A stretch of 32,736 nt of DNA, from positions 1 to 32,736 of the forward strand of contig DGUP01000016.1 in assembly GCA_002394685.1 (NCBI GenBank), given 5' to 3'. The DNA is from Treponema sp. UBA4307. Its GTDB lineage: Bacteria; Spirochaetota; Spirochaetia; Treponematales; Treponemataceae. Under the pieces are notes generated by a model. The model was not told the DNA's origin and made no database searches. It was given only the letters and a program-made list of their open reading frames with translations. Of this stretch, positions 24,840 through 29,704 are shown piece after piece. A program made the position numbers and the translations under genes. The first letter of the stretch is position 1; each line of letters begins with the position of its first letter.

Positions 24840-25544
24840 CTAATCCTCCAAATACACATAGTGGATGGAATGGATGACTAAGTTCTTTTCATTGTATTCG
24901 TATTCAGACCATTTTTCACCAAGGGAACTTTTGTAATGAATTTCATTTCCATTGGAATCATATGCTGACCAGGATTCACCGTCTTTTGAATTTGAGGAAT
25001 GAATAAGTTGGCCTTTTGAATCATATTCGTACCAGCTTTCAGAATCGTCTGAGTCTTTTTCATGAATTATGTTTCCTTTTGAGTCATATTCATACCAGGT
25101 TTTAGAACCGGCGGAGTCTTTGTAAAAAATCAGCTGGCCTTTTGAATTATATTTATATCTGTATTTTTCTATGCTTTTATCATACTTGATTTTGATGAGG
25201 GTCCGGTTTCTTTTTGAATCATATTTATACCAGGATTCGCCGCCTTTTGAATCTTTGGAATGAATTATGTCGCCATTTGAATCATATTCATATTCAGTCC
25301 AGATTTCATAACCGGCTGAGTTTTTTTTATGAATGACATTTCCTTTTGAATCGTATTCAAACCAGCTTTCGTAACCGTAGGAGTCTTTTTCATAAATCTT
25401 GTTTCCTTCTGAATCATACTCATACCAGTATTCGTATTTGTCGCACCAGAAGCCTGTGCCATCCGGAAATGATTTAAATACTTTTTCTGCACAAATAATG
25501 TTTGTTATAAATAATAAAATTACAGGAAATAAAAATTTCTTCAT
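24840..25544 (-). CDS. Secreted YD/RHS-like short-repeat protein
   Basis: 234 residues. The signal peptide ends near NIICAEK. Nearly all the rest is about ten tandem units of 20-21 residues with a core such as SWYEYDSKGNIIHEKDS, resembling YD/RHS repeats that fold into β-sheets. At the DNA level these are near-repeats of about 60-63 bp, so repeat number may vary by slippage or recombination. It is much shorter than RHS toxins and lacks their C-terminal toxin and core-closing domain. The frame opens at a GTG (25550), but the ATG at 25544 follows a GAG site and is preferred. It lies inside the duplicated region but has no second copy. Function unknown; a wall- or surface-binding role is conceivable. 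Confidence 0.75.
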   Translation of the reverse strand: MKKFLFPVILLFITNIICAEKVFKSFPDGTGFWCDKYEYWYEYDSEGNKIYEKDSYGYESWFEYDSKGNVIHKKNSAGYEIWTEYEYDSNGDIIHSKDSKGGESWYKYDSKRNRTLIKIKYDKSIEKYRYKYNSKGQLIFYKDSAGSKTWYEYDSKGNIIHEKDSDDSESWYEYDSKGQLIHSSNSKDGESWSAYDSNGNEIHYKSSLGEKWSEYEYNEKNLVIHSIHYVYLED

Positions 25545-25571
25545 ATGCACTCGTAAAATAAAGTTTTATGG

Positions 25572-25601
25572 ATTGTAAATTTAAGGGGTGGGTAATGTCA
25601 A
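25572..25601 (-). promoter_or_regulatory. Probable promoter of the YD-like gene
   Basis: On the minus strand TTGACA (25601-25596) and TACAAT (25577-25572) have an 18-base spacer, with a leader of roughly 20 bases before the ATG at 25544. Confidence 0.6.
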
Positions 25602-25663
25602 ATGGATAATAGCTGAGGAAGTGTGAGTAAAACTGAGGCTCTCCTTCCGGCTGCAATTCTTCT

Positions 25664-25691
25664 TTGTAAAAAAGTGATTATCGTTTATAAT
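25664..25691 (+). promoter_or_regulatory. Probable promoter of the small secreted protein gene
   Basis: TTGTAA (25664-25669) and TATAAT (25686-25691) have a 16-base spacer. The ribosome site GAGAGG (25698-25703) follows directly, so the leader is very short. Confidence 0.6.
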
Positions 25692-25708
25692 AAAAGTGAG
25701 AGGTGTTT

Positions 25709-26158
25709 ATGAAAAAGATTATTTTTATTTGTCTGACTATTCTTTTTTCTTCACTTGCTTTTGCACAGGCGGTGGAAGGTGTAAGTGAATCAAATAATTA
25801 TTCTGAAGATTTAGAAATTAGTAACAGAATATGTACTGTTTACGGTTTTAAAGATGAAGCAGACCTTGACCAGAGATTTTATGATGTTATAAAACTCTGT
25901 GGATCAAGGAATACTGAAAGCTTTGATCTTGCTTATAAAAAACTACTCTTGGAAAAAGTTAAATCTCCTTCTAATAATTTACTTGATTTTATGACAAATA
26001 ATAATTATGAATATGCTTCATATTTTGTTTATAGTAGTGAGTCGAAGTTTGATTATTACACTGGTGAATATTACACAAGTAAAAAAGTAACAATATACTT
26101 AATTCGTAAATTTAATGGCAATATCTATTCTATAAGTCAAACTTACAATCTTAACTAA
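25709..26158 (+). CDS. Small exported protein of unknown function
   Basis: 149 residues. The signal peptide MKKIIFICLTILFSSLAFAQ is clear. The mature part (~130 residues) has a helical, charged first half (ADLDQRFYDVIKLCGS, SFDLAYKKLLLEKVKS) and a Tyr-rich β-like second half (YEYASYFVYSSESKFDYYTG, KKVTIYLIRKFNGNIYSISQ). No family is recognised. The frame begins at a GTG (25703), but GAGAGG at 25698-25703 fits the ATG at 25709. It is divergent from the YD-like gene and lies in the insert between the two duplicated modules. The 3' neighbour is the gene-free repeat region. Confidence 0.72.
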   Translation: MKKIIFICLTILFSSLAFAQAVEGVSESNNYSEDLEISNRICTVYGFKDEADLDQRFYDVIKLCGSRNTESFDLAYKKLLLEKVKSPSNNLLDFMTNNNYEYASYFVYSSESKFDYYTGEYYTSKKVTIYLIRKFNGNIYSISQTYNLN

Positions 26159-26193
26159 AAAATATTTTATTTGTTTTACTTTAATTTCAGACT

Positions 26194-26273
26194 AGCCGGG
26201 ATTGGAAGGGTTGGGCATAGCACAAGTGCGAAGCACCGGAGCGAAGCGCTGCCCTGGAACCCCGGGATATCAC
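26194..26273. other. GC-rich foldable element in an AT-rich gap
   Basis: A stretch much richer in G+C than its surroundings. GGGTT-GGGCA (26208-26217) pairs with TGCCC (26250-26254) and AACCC (26258-26262), leaving a 3-base bulge. Inside are two small hairpins, GCAC/GTGC (26220-26229) and AGCG/CGCT (26240-26250). No gene is visible. It could be a conserved intergenic repeat of this genome, a structured RNA, or a recombination site. It contains GTTGGGC, which fits one integron core box, but no partner box was found. Confidence 0.4.
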
Positions 26274-26325
26274 ACCACCCACTTTATTGAAAAAAAAATT
26301 ATCACCGATTTTATTTATTCTTCTC

Positions 26326-26618
26326 TTACGGACCAGGATGCTACTTTTGTTTATTCAGTCCGTAAACATAATTGGATTATCCAAAAAATTCTTTCCTGTT
26401 TCATGAATACCTACGGACTAAATAATCAGAAGCTGCAAATTAGTCCGTAAATTTTCATTAATTCTCCGGAAATGTTTTCGCTGAACACAAAGGCTTACGG
26501 ACTAAATAAGTAAATCCCACAATTCAGTCCGTAAACATAATTTTATTATCCAAAAATTCTTTCCTGTTTCATGAATACCTACGGACTAAATAATCAGAAG
26601 TTGCAAATTAGTCCGTAA
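26326..26618. repeat. Regular array of eight alternating half-sites with tandem ~169-bp units
   Basis: TACGGACT-type half-sites on the plus strand (starting near 26326, 26412, 26495 and 26580; the first reads TACGGACC) alternate with AGTCCGTA on the minus strand (26357, 26442, 26526, 26610). Spacings alternate about 30-31 and 53-55 bases. At a larger scale 26353-26450 and 26522-26618 are near-identical direct repeats. Each facing pair can form a hairpin. No open frame here looks real. Confidence 0.85.
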
Positions 26619-26627
26619 CTGGTCGGA

Positions 26628-26812
26628 TATTAGTTTATAGAGATATAAAAGATTATTATGATCTTTCTGTTGTTGATAAGTTTGATGAAATTGTGGAATT
26701 AAGGAAGTCATTGGATTTTCTGTCAATTTATTCAGAGTATGAATTTGTTGATCAGTCAAAAAATGTGGAACCAATGAAGCCTCTTTTCTGCAGGGTAATA
26801 CGTGACAATTAA
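26628..26812 (+). pseudogene. 3' fragment of the lipoprotein gene, right copy
   Basis: It corresponds to the last ~61 codons of the lipoprotein gene (23926-24110), in frame to the same stop. It has no start, signal peptide or promoter. Two changes in the same segment, Val to Ile and Lys to Glu (LSIYSEYEF), distinguish it from the full copy. Confidence 0.9.
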
Positions 26813-26820
26813 AATTATAT

Positions 26821-26849
26821 AGAGGGCGGTCAAGCCCTCTTATTTTTTT
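26821..26849 (+). terminator. Terminator, right copy
   Basis: The duplicate of the stem at 24118-24147, AGAGGGC with GCCCTCT followed by a T run. One outer pair is lost (A to T at the base of the stem). It now follows only a gene fragment on the plus strand. Confidence 0.8.
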
Positions 26850-26860
26850 AGTTAATCTTT

Positions 26861-27259
26861 TTAAAGATGAAGCAGCTCGAGCTTTATAAAGATAATCTCA
26901 CGAATTCTGGACTGGGTTAAAATTTTTTCATTAATGTAGTCACGGATTTCTATCTGGATTAAATCCTTGTGTCCATAAATTTCTGCATAAGTTTTTTTAG
27001 AAAAATAACTTCTTAAGAAATCAATGATTTCGATTTTTCTGTTTTTAATTTCATTCAGGGCTGCAGTATCATTTTTGTTATATGCCAGGGCTATTTCAGC
27101 AGTAATGCTGATTTCTTCGTTGTCATTGCACCTTGTATAGATAACTGGAAGTTCCGTATAAAAATCATATAAATTATAAACTTTAGATTCTGCAAAAATT
27201 AAACCGGAACAAAATAATAAAACTGTAAAGATAAAAAATTTTTTCATGGAACTCATCAT
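26861..27259 (-). CDS. FliL-like periplasmic protein, right copy
   Basis: 132 residues with the same layout as the left copy: a signal peptide ending in GLIFAES, then a FliL-like domain with ALNEIKNRKIEIIDFLRSYF and EIRDYINEKIL. Differences from the left copy are Thr to Ala near residue 70 and four changes (Asn-Lys, Ala-Thr, Asp-Glu, Gln-Lys) clustered in the last 25 residues. The ATG overlaps the stop codon of the intact kinase (ATGA, 27256-27259), so the two are translationally coupled. This is probably the ancestral arrangement. A flagellar role is possible from the fold but not supported by neighbours. Confidence 0.7.
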   Translation of the reverse strand: MMSSMKKFFIFTVLLFCSGLIFAESKVYNLYDFYTELPVIYTRCNDNEEISITAEIALAYNKNDTAALNEIKNRKIEIIDFLRSYFSKKTYAEIYGHKDLIQIEIRDYINEKILTQSRIREIIFIKLELLHL

Positions 27260-28209
27260 ATAACTCCGCTGTTTTCTTCAAACTGATATGTTTCCAGATA
27301 AGCTCTGGAAAGAATTTCACTGGTTGTTTGTTTTGTAAGAAGTGTTTCCTTTGCACAGGCCAATCCATAATTAATACACTGTTTTATGTTTGCCTTTTCA
27401 AGATAGCCCATAAGGAAACCTGATGCAAAAGCATCCCCGGCACCAATAGTGTCAACGATTTTTGGAAGTTTGTATGGTGGCTGGATGTATGTCTGATTTC
27501 CAATACGAACCATTACGCCTCTTGAACCAAGGGTAATGATAAAGTTTTTGAAACCCAGAGCCTGCATTTTATCAGCTGTTGGAAGGTCAGCTTCAGGGCT
27601 TTCACCTATAATTGCTTCAGCTTCATATTCGTTACATGCAAAAAGATCAATGAGTGGTGCCCATTCAAGAGTTTTACGTGCAAGGTCTGGTGCAGTTGCA
27701 TTCTGGAAAATAAAAAAATCAGGATTTTCTTTTTTTAATTCGTAAAAGTCACTTAAGGTTTCGTGAGTAAGATTTGAATCCATGCAGATGTTTTTAATAT
27801 TCTCTCTTTCGATTACATTGCGGACTTCATTATCCAGGGTAATTTCACGAACAATATTTGTATTGTAAATACAGCTGGCCGTTTTACTTGAAGCAGAAGA
27901 CATAACTGAAAAAAGCGAAGTCTTATATTCGCTGCTTCTGCGGAGGAGTGTGGTATTAACTTTGTTTTCTTCAAGTTCCCTGCTGAGATAATCACCAAAA
28001 ATGTCTTTTCCAACGTATGCAAGTAAATATGAGTCTAATCCAAGACGTTTAAGGTTGATAGCCATTCCTCTTCCCACTCCGCCTGGAACAAGTTCAATAT
28101 TTCCGTCTCTGTACGCTTCTGTACCGTCTTCTTCCGGAGTATAGGCCTTTATGTCAACTGAAATGTTTCCTATTGAAAGGATTTTGATAGGATTTTGGTT
28201 TGCATTCAT
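27256..28209 (-). CDS. PfkB (ribokinase) family carbohydrate/nucleoside kinase
   Basis: 317 residues, normal for the family. The N-terminal substrate loop is present as GGVGRGMAINLKRLG (from residue 43), and the C-terminal signature as DTIGAGDAFASGFLMG with the catalytic base Asp259. The family phosphorylates sugars or nucleosides such as ribose, fructose, adenosine or pseudouridine with ATP in the cytoplasm. The specific substrate is not evident, and no pathway partner is adjacent. It is the first gene of a two-gene unit with the FliL-like gene (4-base overlap). No Shine-Dalgarno sequence is visible; a TTGACA promoter box lies only 32 bases before the ATG, so the leader is a few bases at most. 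A deleted copy lies about 2.7 kb away. Confidence 0.9.
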   Translation of the reverse strand: MNANQNPIKILSIGNISVDIKAYTPEEDGTEAYRDGNIELVPGGVGRGMAINLKRLGLDSYLLAYVGKDIFGDYLSRELEENKVNTTLLRRSSEYKTSLFSVMSSASSKTASCIYNTNIVREITLDNEVRNVIERENIKNICMDSNLTHETLSDFYELKKENPDFFIFQNATAPDLARKTLEWAPLIDLFACNEYEAEAIIGESPEADLPTADKMQALGFKNFIITLGSRGVMVRIGNQTYIQPPYKLPKIVDTIGAGDAFASGFLMGYLEKANIKQCINYGLACAKETLLTKQTTSEILSRAYLETYQFEENSGVI

Positions 28210-28217
28210 ACAGTTTA

Positions 28218-28246
28218 AATTTATAAAGTATTAGGCTCTGTGTCAA
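28218..28246 (-). promoter_or_regulatory. Probable promoter of the PfkB-FliL-like unit
   Basis: On the minus strand TTGACA (28246-28241) is followed by TAAATT (28223-28218) at 17 bases or TATAAA (28225-28220) at 15 bases. Either places the transcript start within a few bases of the ATG at 28209. The 69-base gap to the next gene holds nothing else. Confidence 0.5.
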
Positions 28247-28278
28247 ATACCTGATAAAATTTAAGCGGAAAAATTGTT

Positions 28279-28902
28279 TCAGTCGTTTTTTTCTACCACT
28301 AAAAAAATATGGTTTAAAAAAGGTATATAGATACGTTTTGTTTTCCAGAGTTTGATAAATTCTTCTCTTGGAACAATCCTGTTATAGTATTTTGCATTTG
28401 TATTGATTTTTTCACTGAAGGAATCCGCCAGATAAAAATATTCTTTATCATAGCCCACAACTGGAACGTAATGAAGCCAGTTAGTATCAATGGATGTGCG
28501 TATGAGAACGATAACAGGATTTCCTTTACTAATTTCTTCTTCCAGATTTTTAAGGCTTCCTGTGTAGTAGTGGATTGTAAAACCTTCTTTCGTAAAGAAT
28601 TGAACTATTCCCTTAGGTACAACAGCTCCATCCTTAAGAGCTTTTGGAAGAGCTTCGTATACTTTTAATCCGTCTGCCTGAATTCCATAATGGCGGAGAA
28701 CATAGGCGGAAGAAAATCCTGAACATTCCGGGCCGCTTTGAATTCCGGTGTGATTTTCTTTTTTAATGAGAAACTCTTCTGGAGCTGACCTGCTGCTTTT
28801 GTATTTTTCAGGCTTACCTACAAATTCTCTGGAGAAAAGTAATACAGTTACATAAATAATTAGAAGTATTGAAAAAAAAGTAATAACAACAGCTAAAAAC
28901 AT
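28279..28902 (-). CDS. Membrane-anchored C39-like cysteine peptidase fold protein
   Basis: 207 residues. One N-terminal hydrophobic segment (residues ~2-23) is a likely membrane anchor. The rest resembles the peptidase C39-like family: Gln55 and Cys60 in TGIQSGPECSGFSSAYVLRH, His144 in NWLHYVPVVGYD, and Asp160 in YFYLADSF. These are the expected oxyanion Gln and Cys-His-Asp triad, so activity is plausible. C39 domains in ABC exporters cut double-glycine leaders, but this one has no transporter domain, and stand-alone members have varied or unknown substrates. It starts four bases after the stop codon of the response regulator and is the last gene of the signalling operon. Confidence 0.8.
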   Translation of the reverse strand: MFLAVVITFFSILLIIYVTVLLFSREFVGKPEKYKSSRSAPEEFLIKKENHTGIQSGPECSGFSSAYVLRHYGIQADGLKVYEALPKALKDGAVVPKGIVQFFTKEGFTIHYYTGSLKNLEEEISKGNPVIVLIRTSIDTNWLHYVPVVGYDKEYFYLADSFSEKINTNAKYYNRIVPREEFIKLWKTKRIYIPFLNHIFLVVEKND

Positions 28903-28906
28903 TTTA

Positions 28907-29683
28907 CTAGTCTTCTTTTTTAATTAAATCAAATAAGTTGTGGAGTTTTTCAAGGAGGATTGCAGCTCCCTGGGATTTTAAAATATAACCCTGTGGTTTT
29001 AACTGAACTGCCTGCTGAACTAAAGTTACGTCAGCTACAGCCGTAAGGAAAACAACAGGTATGTCTTTGAATTCATCTTCTGTGCGGATTGCTTCAAGAG
29101 TTTTTGTTCCGCTCATTACTGGCATATCGTAATCAAGGAGAATTAAATCTGGTCTTGCTTTACCCAGATAGGTGAGACAGGCTGCTCCGCTTTTTACAAC
29201 AGCTACGTCATAATCGTTCTTGAGCCAGACGCTAACAGTTCTTAAGGTAACAGGGTCATCATCCACAAGAAGGATTTTTTTTCTTTCTTCTTCTTTCTTT
29301 TCTTCCTGAACCGGGTTTTCTTTTACTCCATTTATCTGGTTCCAGATTTTTCTTAGTTCATGCATGAAGGATTTTAAAGGAATAGGGGTGAAGATAAATT
29401 TATAAATCAGGCTGAATTTTTCCCCAATATATTGACGGCAGTCCGGTCTTGTTCCGCAAACTGCAATTGGACTTTTTCCGTAGAGAACCAGGTGATTTAA
29501 TACTCTTTCAGATTCTGCTGACAGATTGTTTAAGAAAACCAGAATGAGTTTCTGGGGTTCTGCTTCTATAGTATCAAAAATGCTTTTTTCAAATCTTGCA
29601 AACTGAATGTCATAATTATTTTCCATCTCTGTAACCAGATTGTCAGTAAGAACGCCTTCTTCGGAGATGAGTAAAATATCCAT
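28907..29683 (-). CDS. Response regulator with degenerate N-terminal and intact C-terminal receiver domain
   Basis: 258 residues. Residues ~130-255 form a complete receiver domain: ILLVDDDPVT, the phospho-acceptor Asp184 in LILLDYDMPVMSG, Thr214 in VVFLTA and Lys236 in GYILKSQ. Residues 1-115 have a similar α/β pattern (MDILLISEEG, LILVFLNNLS) but no acidic pocket or acceptor Asp, so this looks like a pseudo-receiver. A charged Lys/Glu linker joins the two. There is no DNA-binding or enzymatic output domain; signalling must be through protein contact or as a phosphate relay. GAGGG lies six bases before the ATG at 29683, preferred over a GTG at 29695. It lies 21 bases after the hybrid kinase gene and is a likely partner of its HPt domain. 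Confidence 0.85.
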   Translation of the reverse strand: MDILLISEEGVLTDNLVTEMENNYDIQFARFEKSIFDTIEAEPQKLILVFLNNLSAESERVLNHLVLYGKSPIAVCGTRPDCRQYIGEKFSLIYKFIFTPIPLKSFMHELRKIWNQINGVKENPVQEEKKEEERKKILLVDDDPVTLRTVSVWLKNDYDVAVVKSGAACLTYLGKARPDLILLDYDMPVMSGTKTLEAIRTEDEFKDIPVVFLTAVADVTLVQQAVQLKPQGYILKSQGAAILLEKLHNLFDLIKKED

Positions 29684-29704
29684 AATAACCCTCACTTTTG
29701 TATA

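Larger units (their letters stand above)
26628..27513. repeat. Right copy of the 886-bp direct duplication
   Basis: Matches 23926-24811. The left breakpoint, inside what was the lipoprotein coding region, lies 10 bases after the last half-site of the array. To the right the similarity continues into the intact kinase gene, which the left copy lacks. Confidence 0.93.

Noticed and set aside
24554..24859. A short intact protein starting at 24859
   Set aside because: The N-terminal ~17 residues come from out-of-frame kinase remnant and YD-like sequence; the rest is a truncated kinase C-terminus lacking the substrate domain.
26194..26273. Integron attC site
   Set aside because: One GTTGGGC core box is present, but no matching partner box was found in either orientation, and no integron integrase gene is in the window.
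26202..26450. 82-residue plus-strand open frame
   Set aside because: It spans the GC-rich foldable element and part of the half-site array, has no ribosome site or signal, and is better explained as non-coding repeat DNA.
26326..26618. CRISPR array
   Set aside because: The repeated units are alternating inverted half-sites with near-identical, not variable, intervening sequence; no cas gene is present.
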